DNA of 64,000 nucleotides from Desmodus rotundus (lineage: Eukaryota; Chordata; Mammalia; Chiroptera; Phyllostomidae), in the NCBI RefSeq assembly GCF_022682495.2, contig NC_071388.1, forward strand, positions 28,442,139 to 28,506,138, in the 5' to 3' direction. The first letter of the stretch is position 1. Each line of letters starts with the position of its first letter. The notes beneath the pieces are model-generated. The model did not search any database, was not told the origin of the DNA, and worked only from the letters and a program-made list of their open reading frames with translations. Of the stretch, positions 10,450 to 22,329 are shown piece after piece. Both the position numbers and the translations under genes were made by a program.

Positions 10450-13283
10450 CCCAAGTGATTTTCAGTAACCCCCCACCCTCATGATACATAGGTGAGAATT
10501 TGGAAGTACATATATTTCCTTATCTGTTTACACTGGCTAAGAGAGGAAAATAAAACTGTGGGGTGAGGGGAGGTGTGTGGGCCATTTGCTGGAGAGATGC
10601 TGGGCACCACTCCGTAACAAATTAAATAAGGGCGCTTGAACAATTATTGCACCTATGTGAGAGTATTATTGCAACATGTATGCCCACTGGAGGCGACCAT
10701 TACCCCCGCTGCAGTCACACTAACGCAGTCATTTAATGCTCCATTCAATCTGCAGTGTAAACCAACGCAGTTCTTTTTAATAGATCCCTTTCATCAGCGA
10801 CCGTGTTGGAGGAAGAGTTGTCTCCCACTAACTCCCAAAACTGGATGGGAGGTCATCCGGGAAGTCGTCTGCCCCTCTCTTGCCATTCCTTCCGGAAGTA
10901 AATGCAATAAATTGTTCAAGACAAGAAAAGTTGTGCAGCTATTACAACTGTAGACGTAAAATGAACTCGACCCTATTTTCAAAAGCTTTCAAAGGAACTC
11001 TAACTCAGCCCTTCCAAAGGGGCGGTGCTCTCTTCAATTTATATATGAAAGCCTTTGAGAAACAGGCCTGAAAATATGATTTTAGCATTTATTTCATGTA
11101 TTTTCTATGTACTATATCGCTGTTACTCTATATTATATACATAAAATACCACAGGTCTAGTGGTCATATTAACTTCATTTAAAGAGAGTATGAATTGGCA
11201 TGAATTCCAAACGTCTCTTCAATAGTTTGTGAATAATTGCTTTCATGTGAATTTTACATATGTGAAAACATGGGTATAAAAAGGACATTTGTCTTGGGAA
11301 TTTGACTCACCAGGTCTCCAAGTTGAGATTTAAAGAGGTAGATATCCAAGAAAGATTGCAAAAAAGGTTCATTCCTATAACAAATCAGTCTGGTTTGGGA
11401 GAAACCAAGCTGCCTCAGTAGGCTGATGCGTCATAGAGATGTGTCTGGCCTTTGCAGGTAGTTGTCCCACTGGAGCACAAGTGCTCCCTAGTGCACCATA
11501 CTCTGTGTGGGCAAGTGGGAAGCCACACATGCCCCTGAGCCTCACAGCTAAAGGGTATTAGAGTAACCCTGACCGAAATCATGCAACATCATCCCTAAAA
11601 TAGCCGAGTCTCTGTAACTTTTGGAAACTATTTTTATTTGATTTGATTTGCAAGGTTATTTGTCGAAGAGAGAACTCTGAATATCTTATGTATCTACTGG
11701 CAGCAGTGTTGGCACAGCCGGATGGTAGTGGGGAAGCTTTGGAAGATCAAATAGTTAGGACGGGTGGTTAGTGTTGAGCGTTTCCAATGCAAACCTTTCA
11801 GGCCAGACACAGATGTTGTGGGGAAGCGGTTGAGACGGACTTTTGAGTGATTCTATGTTGTGACCTCTTAGCGCCCTCTGCAAAGGTATTTACGTGTCCA
11901 CGGTTTTATTTTAAGCAAATATAATTCACACTGTGAAAAAGAAGAACTCTCATAAAAAATGTTTTTTATTGATGATGCAGAATGGATAAAAGGAAAACAG
12001 AAATAACACACAGAATGTACGTTCAGTTCAACAAAAGAAAATATGTTCATATTGCTAATGGACATATATGTTTTTAGTTACAAAGCCATTATAATATTTC
12101 ACAACTTTCTTTTAATGACTGTCATTTTCCAGACAGGGACAGTGGTGTTAAAGGGACTCGAGTAGGTGCATTTTTCTTGTCTAGCATATTTTTTACCCAC
12201 TCTGATTTAAATAAAATAAATAAATGCATCTTTTGAAAGATTTAATACAAACGTAAGTAGTACTAGAGAATTTGTTTAGTAATGGAGCATTCACCCAAGA
12301 AAGTTCCAAATCCTGCAGCAATTTACGATTATACACAGCATACTTAAAGCAAGTTTTCTATCTACTGACTCCTGCTTTTAACTGTTGAACAAGCATTCAC
12401 GAAGCCTCCCTCTTTCTCATTTTGCCCATCCCAAATACTCTTTAGGCCAACAAATTATATGTTTGGTAATTATCAAAGAGCTAAGTGTATCGTCATTTGA
12501 TAACTTTAATTGATTGTAACAATTAAAATATAGTTACATACACCATTTTATAAATGAGGATTTAGTCTGCAAAAAAATAAGCAATTAACATATGATAAAA
12601 GAAAATTAAATGTTTTTAGTTCAGTTTTGTTTTGGAGCTTCTAAGTACTTATTGAAAAATTATTAAAGGGTTGAACAATTCAGACTGAGGGTTACATACA
12701 CATAAATATTTGTATAGATCTTCTTATGCCTTCATAGAAGAAACAAGTTTGAATATTTTATGTCATGTTGCAAAAGTTCCAAAACAATTGATAAACTTTG
12801 TTTTTACAGAAGTGTATTATAAAATTTAGTGAGTCAACATAGATTTGTGGGTGACAGCTACATTTTTATTATAACTATCAAGCTGTAAGTATGGCAAAGT
12901 TATAAGATACTCAGTTAGGCATTGATCTTTTCCTTCCTCTTTCACTAAAATGTTTAGAAGCAATTATAAGCATTTACTTAATGAAACCTCAGTTTATTTT
13001 TAAAGTAAACATGTGTTTTAATCTCAAAAGTTAAGTGAACTATTTTAGGATTTCCAAAGTTAACCTATCCAGTATGAACAAAGTTTTCAAATTTGTATTT
13101 GTCATCTGTGTTAGAAAGTTGTTGTTTCCTTTATAGATGATTTTATAAAATTATTTGGAATTAATAGATTGTAAATATTAAGATTAAAACTGCTGAGAAG
13201 GGCAAAAAAGCTTTAAAAGAGAAAAATATATGAAGAACTTAATCAAATATGTTTGTTGAAATGAATTAAACTGTTGAGTAATA
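10450..13283. other. Upstream flank of SLITRK3, no gene seen
   Basis: There is no credible coding sequence or recognised transposon. The part at 10,620-10,960 keeps several CpGs and is less AT-rich than the rest, so it may be promoter-proximal regulatory DNA. A CRE/AP-1-like TGCGTCATA lies near 11,425. Confidence 0.5.
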
Positions 13284-13968
13284 CAAGGTCTATCCAGAAA
13301 AAGTCCAGCCATTGTTAATATCGCGAGAAGAGTCTGCATGACATTGTAACCTAGCAGCCAAGAATAGTGGACTGAAATGCGCATATAGGAAAAATAAGTT
13401 TCACTGTGCTAGTCAGTGGGGGTGGTAGATGACATTGAGTGAGCATGTGTACCTTGTGGCTGTTGCATTCAAAATGACAGAGCCAGTAGAACAACTAATC
13501 TGCATCATTTTTGTTGTTGTTGTTAAACTTGAGTATTCCTCTGCAGAATCTATTCTGATGATTCAGAAGACCGCTGCTATGAGTAACTGGTGATTGGCAG
13601 CTTCATCATGACAACATGCCTGCTCATGCCACATGTCTCCTGAAGAGTTTTATGGCAAAACATCAAATCACCCAAGTGACTCAGTCCCTCTACAGTCCAG
13701 ATTTGGCACCCTGTGACTTCTGGATTTTCCCAAAACTAAAATCACCTTTGAAAGGGAAGAGATTTCAGTCCTTCAATAACATACATGAAAGTACGATGGG
13801 GCAGTTAATGGCGATTGGGAGAACTGTGTGAGGTCCCAAGGTGCCTACTTTGAAGAGAACTGAGGTGTCATTGTCCTGTGTACATGTTTCTTGTATCTTG
13901 TATCTTCTTCAATCAATGTTTCTATTTTTTTCACATTACATGGTTGGATACCTTTGGGACATACTTTG
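13284..13968 (+). mobile_element. Mariner (Tc1/mariner) DNA transposon, internally deleted
   Basis: Imperfect terminal inverted repeats of about 30 bp (CAAGGTCTATCC at the left, complement of GGATACCTTTG... at the right) are flanked by TA on both sides. At 13,607-13,830 the sequence reads as the catalytic C-terminal part of a mariner transposase, including HDN...AHA and YSPDLAPCDFW, followed by an FPKLKSPLKGKRF-type stretch. At 685 bp the element is about half the usual 1.3 kb, so the N-terminal part is mostly deleted. Inactive. Confidence 0.85.
13607..13831 (+). pseudogene. Mariner transposase fragment
   Basis: An open stretch of about 75 codons carries the mariner signature YSPDLAPCDFW around the third catalytic Asp. 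The DNA-binding half is missing and the frame stops at 13,829-13,831, so no functional enzyme is encoded. It lies inside the mariner element at 13,284-13,968. Confidence 0.8.
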
Positions 13969-14084
13969 TACATCAGGAAATAAATTATTGGTGGGCATGT
14001 AATGGAAAGATGTGGCTCACATAAGTTTTAGCAGTAAAATAATTTTTAAAAGTGTAAAATGAGAGAAAGAGAAGAGAATTTATT

Positions 14085-14290
14085 TATAACGCCATAAAAT
14101 CTCAGTATCAGGAGGGACTTGAAAGGTTATCTAGTCTGACAAATTATGTGGTATTCAAATCCCTCTTCACTACCCTCTTGCCAAGTTGTTATCCAGACTA
14201 AGCTTTAATTGCTTATAGTGTGAAGTTCAGTACATTTTGGGGAATCCTGTTTTATTTTTGGACAAACTTAATTGATAGAAAAAATATTGA
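14085..14290 (+). repeat. L3/CR1-type LINE fossil
   Basis: The stretch resembles the old mammalian L3 (CR1) consensus I know: 'CAGGAGGGACTTGAAAGG', 'TATCTAGTCTGAC', then 'TTGCCAAGTTGTTATCCAG' and 'TTTTTGGACA'. Strongly diverged and non-functional. Confidence 0.55.
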
Positions 14291-14770
14291 GCAAACTGAA
14301 AAAGAAATATTTTATTTTACTTCCCATTAATTTATTTTAGTTACCTCTTCAGGATATTTTTTAAAAATATAAGGTAATGAACTTCCTATTTATTTGAGTT
14401 AGGTAGAAACACAGAAATAATACTCAAGAAATTAGTTTAAGCTAGCAAAGTCATTTAAGTTGATCAGATAACTGAAACCACGGAACTATAGAATTTGTTG
14501 TAACTACTACAGTGACAAAATGTTAGATGACATTAAAATGCTTCAAAGTTATTACTGAAGTATTCAAAAAAATTCACCTATTTTTTATGAAAATCCTTTT
14601 GAGGTCACATTTGAAGTTCTATGTGTGTTCTCTTAATCTACTAATTTAAAATCAACTACAGCATCATGAATGAATGGTATAATGGCATCAGCTAACGAGC
14701 CCAGCAAACCTAAATGATACACATGGGTGTTTGTAAGTCAAATCAAATGTCTCTGGGTCTTTGAATTTTT

Positions 14771-14993
14771 TAAAATTATTTATTTATTTATTTTTAGAGA
14801 GATGGGAAGACAGGGAGAAAGAGAGGGAGAGAAACATTGATGTGCAAGAGATACATCTATCAGTTGCCTCTCTCATGCCCCCAACTGAGGACCTGGCCTG
14901 CAACCCAGGCATATACCCTGACTGGGAATCGAACTAGCCACCTTTCCTTTTGCAGACCAGTGCTCAATCCACTGGGCCACACCACCAAGGGCA
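14771..14993 (-). mobile_element. Ves-type bat SINE (copy 1)
   Basis: The tRNA-derived head is on the minus strand at the right end, and the A-rich tail is at the left (TTATTTATTTATTTTTAG on plus). The body carries AGAGAGGGAGAGAAACAT and the box-B-like TGGGAATCGAA. It is flanked by a perfect 15-bp target-site duplication, GGTCTTTGAATTTTT, at 14,756-14,770 and 14,994-15,008. Confidence 0.95.
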
Positions 14994-15008
14994 GGTCTTT
15001 GAATTTTT

Positions 15009-16630
15009 AAAAGCTATTTCAGAACATATATATGAAATGAATATTTTAAGATTAGGCTAATTTAAAGTCTGATGAAAAATTCCCCACCAACTATGAAGCA
15101 AGATAAAAGGTTTTAATATGGATGTGTGCTGGAATTTATAAATAAGAGAAAATCTTATGTACAACCTTGTTTTTTAAGGATAGAACAATAATGTTATGAA
15201 ATACTAAATATATACCTGAACGCTAGCAATTCCTAAAGTGATTTAAATCCCAAAAAGTAAAATTTCCTTGAATTTGGCTGCCTTTCCTATACCACTCTAC
15301 TGAGATCCTTAGGCATTGCATAATACTTCCTTTTAGCTTTATGTTGTTGAACTATTAATGTTTAGTGATTTGCATATATGTAGCTCTGACTTTTGAGTAT
15401 TGAAATCAATGTTTTATGCATTTTTTCACATTTGGGTATCTAAAAGTAAATTTATGATTCTGTGTGTGCCAGTTTTGGGTTTTTTTCCCATATCTGAAAA
15501 ACACACAGTTCACAGGTGGAAGTGAAAATGTTTATTTCTATTGTTGTTTTTAACAAATAATCTTAAATAACAAGTAGAAAAAATAATAAATAGGTGGCAT
15601 AACTAAATTCACTGTTTTTTAAAGTGTCAAAATCATCAAGTAATGTAAAACCTATGATGCTATAAATTTATCCCCTCTAAAAAAATCAAGTACTTTCTAG
15701 AAAGCTTCACCAAATATATTCATAAGAGAAAAATATATCTGCATATTTTCACAAGTGTTTTAGTGTTGCACCCTTTACATTTTTAAAGGATAATCTGACT
15801 TAAATCTAAACACTTCTTGTTTTTGTTGGGTATTTTCATTGAAAGGGCAGTGATGATTGTCTCATCTGATTAAGACAGTGACAGAGTGCTAGCTGACTGT
15901 CCTGTCTCCCATTTCGAAACCCTTTGAGGTAGATTTTGTAATGTTTCACTTGAAATCCCATGAAAAGTAGCCCAAATATGCCTGCATATATACAAATGAG
16001 ACATACGTGTCTCTGTATGTGTATGAGCTGGAAGGATACAAAATTGGACATTAATGGATTTCTTATACAATCTTTGAATTGTTTTGTCTCTGAAAGGGTA
16101 GATAAAACATACATAGTTTCAAAGATTTTATAGTATAACAAAATGGTTATCTATAAGATATTAAATTGAACTATATATTGTAAATACTCTTTTGTTGACA
16201 TTGGATGACAATATTCATTAAGTTAAAAACTTCTGAAACACTCCTTTCACAAAGACCAGATAATCTCTAGGAACCGATCTTTTTCTATGGGCTTACAAAT
16301 ACATACCTCAGAAAAATAACTTTGGTAGGCAATTTAATAGGCTGACATCAACTTCCTATGTTCAAGCACTTTCTATCATATATAAAATGGTAACATGTTT
16401 TTAAAATTCTGCTACTTTTAGCTCTTATGCCAAAATATATAAAAATACAAAATATCCAATTCTTGAATACTTTCCATGTTCCTTAGAGTCTTTGGTAATC
16501 CAGTTTAAGGAAAAAAGGAATTTAAAAATTATTTGCACTGCTCTCTCATGGAAATTCAAGGGCTGAAACAAGTGCAGCCAGACATCGTGGGAAACATAAT
16601 TGGAAATTAGGCCACACTTTGTCTCTCTCA
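15009..16630. other. AT-rich intergenic, no gene or clear repeat seen
   Basis: There are no convincing exons and no element that I recognise with confidence. Homopolymer-rich AT sequence. Confidence 0.5.
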
Positions 16631-16639
16631 GGGTCCACA

Positions 16640-17285
16640 TGGTCTCCCTGTCACCTCCCTCACTTCCCATCTGTTCTCTACAGCAGGAAGAATTTGTCTT
16701 AAAAACCTAAGTCCGTGTTTTGGTATTTTGCTAGTGGCTTTCCGTCTCTCTAGGCAAAAGCTAACCTTCTGACTCATGGTCATTAGTCCTAAGTGATCTT
16801 CTTGCTCACTCGAGATCTGATTCCCCATCGTATCACATGCTCTCCTGCTCCCACTGTCCCGGGCATAGTCCCCCCCCCCCCCCCGCCATTCCTTTGACTC
16901 ACCAAGCACAACCTATCACAGCCTTTTTGCGCCTACTGTGCACTCTGCCCAGAACACCCTTTCCACAAATATTACCATGGCTGGTGCCTTCACTGATTTC
17001 TGGTTTCTGTTCAAAGAACACAGGATTGCGCAGGCTTCCCTGGCCATGCTACCCAAGTAGCAATTCCCCCATTACTTTTAAACTTCATAACTTTCTTCAT
17101 TTTTATTTCTACAGTTGCGTCACTTAATAAAATATACTTGGTGCATTTGTGCACATTTACTGTCCATCGCGTATTGTGAGAATAAGCTTCATGAAAGCAG
17201 GGACTTTATTGTATTCATCGTGTTATTTCTGGCAGCTAGAACTGTGCCCAGTACATTATAGGCAGGTATTAAATGAGTGAATGTT
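16640..17285 (+). repeat. L2 LINE fossil, 3' region
   Basis: The L2 3'-end signature is visible: 'AATAAGCTTCATGAAAGCAG', 'GGGACTTTATTG', 'AACTGTGCCCAGTACAT', ending 'AAATGAGTGAATG'. The sequence before it (CCAGAACACCCTTTCC...) fits the more internal part. It contains a poly-C run. Diverged and inactive. Confidence 0.75.
16870..16884. repeat. Poly-C tract (15 C)
   Basis: An uninterrupted run of 15 C, a potential i-motif/G-rich opposite strand and a likely sequencing-length ambiguity. Confidence 0.9.
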
Positions 17286-17289
17286 CTCT

Positions 17290-18030
17290 CTAACCTCTGC
17301 TGTTTTTTGAGTCTTCACCATCTTTGTTTCTTTCTGCTAAGCTGCTTTCTCTGCATCAGCTAGCACACAGCTCATATTTGCTACATGGCCTTTCAGCTGC
17401 AGTGTTCTCCACCAACTGGCAACTTCTCTCTTCTACTTTAGTTCACATTCCTGGAAATCTAATTGGACAAGCTTATTTTTCCAGTAAGGCTACAAAAACT
17501 ATGTGTTTCTGGCTAGTGTCTGGATGTACTCTTTCTGGTCAGTTATATACTTTTGGTCCAATGAGGCTGAACCACTTCCCAGCATGGGTGATTAGGTGTG
17601 AAGGGCTCTGGGCAGGCAGCCAGGCAACACACACACGTCTGGTACATGAAGCCACTGCAGCCACGTTGATACCAATGCTCTTTATTTCTCCAAGTCCTGC
17701 TCCTGAGCATGGCGTTACTCCTCAGTGATTGCATCCGCCCTCTGCCTCCATGTTCCTTCCTGATCAAACGACTTCTCTAACTTTTCTTTCCTATGTTTCT
17801 TTGTTAGATGTAACTAAGCATCTACAAAACTGATTAATATGTCCATGTCTCTGCCTTGATCCAAAAGGCAACAAAATGTCCTTGCAGTGCCCTTCACTCC
17901 AGGTTGTTCCCCTTAAGCTTTTGAAAGGCAAGAAAGAAACCCCATGTATTTTCCCAGAGATCCTCTTGTAGACACGCCATGAGGTGACCTACAAAGTGTA
18001 CACCTTTGCATAATTCCTTCTTCTTTATAT
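17290..18030. other. Intergenic, unassigned
   Basis: Mixed-composition sequence with some CAGCTG and GCAGCC motifs. It may be an old repeat, but I could not place it in a family. No gene seen. Confidence 0.4.
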
Positions 18031-18034
18031 TAGT

Positions 18035-18500
18035 GTGGGAGGAACCCGTGACTTGCTTCTACCCAATAGAAAATTGCAGAGGTGCAGGAATTTTGTAGGT
18101 GTAATCAAATTTCCAAATCAGTTGATTTTGTATTAATGGCAAGGGAGATTATTCTGGCTCAACTTAACTTAATCAGTTAAAGTCCTTAAAAAAAGAGACC
18201 AGAGCTCTCCATGATATGAAGACACATTCTCCTAGTGGCCTTGAAAAAAACCAAGGAAATAAATTCTGCCAATAAGCTGATTGAATTTAGAAACATATTC
18301 TTCCCCAACCAAGTCTCCAGATAAGAACACGACCCAATCAGTACCTAGATTGCCACCTGTGAGATTCTGAGCAGAGGATTCATCTAAGACATACAGAGAC
18401 TTCTGTCCTACCCAAAACTGTGAGATATTAAATATGCTTTGTTTTAGTCCTAAGGTTATGGTAATTTATTACATAGCAGTAGAATTTGAACACAAATTCT
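18035..18500 (+). mobile_element. MLT1-type (ERVL-MaLR) LTR fossil
   Basis: The order of diagnostic pieces matches the MaLR LTR pattern: 'CAGTTGATTTTGTATTAATG', 'GGGAGATTATTCTGG', 'AATTCTGCCAATAAGCTGA', 'TTCTTCCCCAACCAAGTC', 'TCCAGATAAGAACACG', 'CTGTGAGATATTAAATATG', then 'GTTTTAGTCCTAAGGTTATG' and 'GTAATTTATTACATAGCAG'. It is a solitary ancient LTR with no internal region. Confidence 0.8.
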
Positions 18501-18957
18501 TCATCCTGCTTCATTGTAACAAACATATTTCAAGTCTCCATGTTATTTCAGTTCTTCAGACCCTACTCATTTACTTTGACTTGGATCTTTTTGCTTTCTT
18601 AAAGCTTTGCATACCAAATTGTAAAAGTAAAAACAGTTTACTTCACTTCCTTAGCCTATTATTTTGGGTTTTACTCTTTTCCTATATTTTCTCTTGTCTC
18701 AATATCTTAAGTCTAACTTTAGACCTTCTTTCAGGGAACACCATATGACCATAATACTTTCTTCCACCCCTCGCCACACAATCATCTCTTTTGTAAGTAG
18801 TGTAAACTTCTCTCATTTCCAGCTTTTGCTTCTAATGAATATAGACACAATGTCCTTGGCTATAAAATTTACATGTCTACTCTCCTCACTAATGTCTGAT
18901 TTTTTATTCTGTTTATACTTGTGAATATTTACTTTACTTTTCAATGAAATCATTCTT

Positions 18958-19138
18958 TTTTATCTTCACTCAAGGATATGTGCCATTGATTTTAGAGGAA
19001 ATGAGAGAGAGAGAATCGCCGATGTTAGAGGGAAACATCAATTAGTTGCCTCCTCTAAATGGTTGGACCAGGGACTGAACCTGCAACCTTTTGGTGTATG
19101 AGGCTATGCTTCAACCAACTAGGCCACCAAGCCAGGGC
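18958..19138 (-). mobile_element. Older Ves-related SINE (copy 2)
   Basis: A distinct, more diverged subfamily: TTTTAGAGGAAATGAGAGAG, AAACATCAATTAGTTGCC, GACTGAACCTGCAACC and a head ending in AGGCCACCAAGCCAGGGC. A 15-bp target duplication with one mismatch (AATGAAATCATTCTT / AATAAAATCATTCTT) lies at 18,943-18,957 and 19,139-19,153. Head on the minus strand. Confidence 0.9.
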
Positions 19139-19159
19139 AATAAAATCATTCTTGAACTT

Positions 19160-20640
19160 CTGGGTAGATTTTAGACTTACAAAATCATAAGCCCCAAAAC
19201 ACTTAATGATGGAAAACTTTATCTCATAATTGATCGGTTTATCTAAATGCTCACATACCAAATTTTACAGGGTAAAAGTTGGATATATCTAAGTTTGATC
19301 AGCATTTATTACTTTATCATGAAAATTTCCAAATGCTTTTTATTCTGTTTATAATTTTCAACTTTATATTTGAAAGTCTTGCTGTTCTAAGAAGTTCTAT
19401 ACAACACTAACCATAGTGCAGAGTATATCATAATTTAAAAGTCAGTTAAACTAAAATGTCTTTACTTTCCACAGTGCCAGGAGTTAAAGATATAGAGACA
19501 TGAAAAGTTATCCCTCCTTTTAATCCCACCAGCACATAAATTCTCAGAGACTTTCCAAAGTCAAAAAATTATGGCTTAAGTATTGGTCCATGCATTCTCT
19601 ATTTAAAAGAGTAATCTTACTTTATTTTATAATACTTTAATGGTATGTGTTTGAAGAGGCAATGCGTTCCTCTATCATACACATGGAAATAAGCAATTGA
19701 GATGAAGTACTGATGAAACAAACTTCTGTGGTTAACCTGCCAGAATTTCTCCAGCACGGATTTAAAATTGAAGTGATTAAGAATGTCTGTCTCCCTAAGG
19801 GGCCCCGCAGAGTTTGTAATCAAGCTCCGGTCCTCATTTGCCTGAAAAACAAAAAACAAAAAGCATACGATCACTGTAGATGGGTCTCTTATTAAATAGT
19901 TGCAAAGTTGAATTGTAACTTTAAAAGAAAAGTGAAATCCTAAATCTTGATGCCTGGTGGAAGTAAGAATGGGGTGGGGAACAGGGATACAGAGGCGTGT
20001 TCATGTTGATCTGTAGGGAATAAGGAAACACCCAATAATCACATTTTTAAATGCATATCACAGTAGATAATCCTTTAAGTGCTCTATCCAATTAATTAAG
20101 CTTATAGCTCATTCAGGTACACAAATTATCCTCTTGAAGGGAAAGAAGCTTAGGGGAATATTTAGAGGGAAATTAATTCCAAGAGCTTTGGTTGAAATAT
20201 TATAGTCGTATGAACACCTTATCACACAGACTATAATGGAAACTCTCTGTCTTTGTTATACTCAACTCTGTTATAACACGTTGACGGGGAACTCTCTAAA
20301 CATTTCCAGAGATAAGGTTTGTAATTTTTTGAAGTAACAGAGCATGTTCAACCCCTATGCTTTGTTTTAGTTCAGAGGCATAGATTTCTCTTTTGGAAAG
20401 CTGCCTTTGAGTTAAATCCTGGACACTTCTGATAGAATCCAGCATTACTTTCCTTTGAGTTAAGTAATAGATAATTTCCCAACCCTCATTTGTGCGTACA
20501 TGAAATCCCAGTTTTTACTTTATTGTGTAGTGTGAAAGAAATATAACATCCACCAGCGATAGAATGAAGCTTTTTGTGCTTTTTTAAAATGTGCACGGGA
20601 AAGCGTAAATAAAAACCATGTTTACTTAACAAAGAATGTG
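19160..20640. other. Intergenic, no gene or clear repeat
   Basis: AT-rich, low-repeat sequence. Nothing that I can assign. Confidence 0.5.
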
Positions 20641-20679
20641 CGGTCATTCTTGTTCTACCTAGTTGTTCCAAGTTTTTTG

Positions 20680-20935
20680 TAGCTTCTTCTAGGCGCCTCC
20701 AGATGGCGCCCTGGTGCCCGTTCTCTCCACCCAGTGGCCGACCACTTGCCAGCTGCTGGGGAGAAGGAGCTTGGAGGCACAGCACAGGGCTTAACCTGGC
20801 GCGGCTGAGAGATGGGTTGCTGAAGGACTCAGAGTGGCAGCTGCAACAGGGCGTCACTCACTGTCTATGTACATTCATTTCTGAGCCCAAAAGGAAGAGC
20901 TGCAGCGGGCGGCAGCTGGAGTGTAAATTGCTTTG
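20680..20935. promoter_or_regulatory. GC-elevated unique block with CTCF-like site and E-boxes
   Basis: In AT-rich surroundings this block has many CpG/GC-rich words and at least three CAGCTG or near-CAGCTG E-boxes (CCAGCTGC, GGCAGCTGCA, GGCAGCTGGA). Near 20,694-20,710 lies CGCCTCCAGATGGCGCC, which fits the CTCF core pattern apart from one base. It does not resemble a transposon known to me. Candidate insulator or enhancer; purely from sequence pattern. Confidence 0.4.
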
Positions 20936-20944
20936 TAGTATTTA

Positions 20945-22165
20945 AAAGGAGCATGGATCATGGGGAGCCGAGCTGGTACGAGCAAGAGAAACTACTGAAT
21001 GGAACTGTGCTGGGTAGGAACCCGTCTGATCATTCTTTGTGTGCCAAACGTCCTGTGTCCTGAATTGTGCCTGTGTGTATACACTCATTTCATTTTCACC
21101 TGGATCATGGAGGCTTGGGGTTACAGTCTTTCATTTTTCCAACATGATATAATAAAGGCTTTACAGAACATTTTTGAATAGAAACATGACCGGATTCATG
21201 GTCTAAAAAACACATGATAATGGCACCAAAATACTTTTTTAAAAAATGTTTCTTTGTTAGAGAAAGAAAAGAAGAAAGTATACCTAAACCATATTACCAG
21301 GTAGTTTTACCAGATATGACTTTTAAAACAAACTAGCCTGGGCGTGTTTGTGTGTGTGTATATGTTTAACTGCTGTGGACTGGATAATAAATCATTTTAC
21401 TTGTGGGTACAGGCATAAACACATCTGTAAAATATGCATGAGTTTTACATCTGTGTGCCAGAAAGAACGTTGTGTAACTATGCAAACACTATGATGAAAA
21501 ATAAACATCTTGTGTATGTATATTTTGTGTGGTCTAATATGCCACATGAGTATGTTGTTTATGTGTAAAACTACTATGTATGTATGATCTAGAATTACTG
21601 CACAGTTATAAAAGTGTTATTTATGGTTGGATTTTTTGCATGTCCACACACAATATTTCTAGGTAGATAACATAGTAGGAAATCATTTATTGCTTGAAAA
21701 AATCAGAATTTAAAGAACATACTTTCACTCTTTTATTTTAAATTTCTCTAGTTTCTTTCAGCACTGAGTTTTCTGTGCTTTTAAATTGTAGAGAAAAGTT
21801 ATTTTTTATATTTAAACATAAGATATTGGCTTAAGTGATTGTATGGAAATAAGATGCATAGATATAAAAATATAGGTTCTCTGGTCTTCAGTTTACTATA
21901 GCTTCAGTCCACAAGGGTTCTGAAAACTTGAGAGTTTTGACTGGGAGTTTACATTAGAAACTTGCCAGAAAAAATGAAGGATTCAAAGGTTCAGATCTAA
22001 ATTGGAAATAACAGAGGCTCAGGTTTTACTTAGTATTATTACTCCAAAACTAAGTTAGACTACCTATATATTTGCATGAATTCTCTTGTAACAAATGCAT
22101 GCATGAAGCAGATACTGAATTTTGTTTTGCCATTTCATGAAAGCAAATATAACACAATTCAACAT
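20945..22165. other. AT-rich intergenic, nothing assigned
   Basis: There is no gene and no recognisable element. TG-rich words around 21,345-21,365 and 21,500-21,580 are short and degenerate. Confidence 0.45.
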
Positions 22166-22169
22166 AAAA

Positions 22170-22325
22170 AATATGTACTGGAAGCTGACTGTGCAATATA
22201 GTGTGCTAAATATAGCCTGAGATGCCAAGAAAACAGTCCTTACCCTCAAAAAGTTGCCAGTCAAATGACTGGGGTGGACATATTCATGAATATGAGTGTA
22301 TAGTAAAATACAAATCAAAATAAAT
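22170..22325 (-). repeat. L2-like LINE fossil (3' end)
   Basis: Reads as a degenerate antisense L2 3' end: 'GTGCTAAATATAGCCTGAGA', 'CAGTCCTTACCCTCAAAAAG' and 'GTACTGGAAGCTGACTGTG'. Weak but characteristic word order. Confidence 0.45.
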
Positions 22326-22329
22326 GCTA

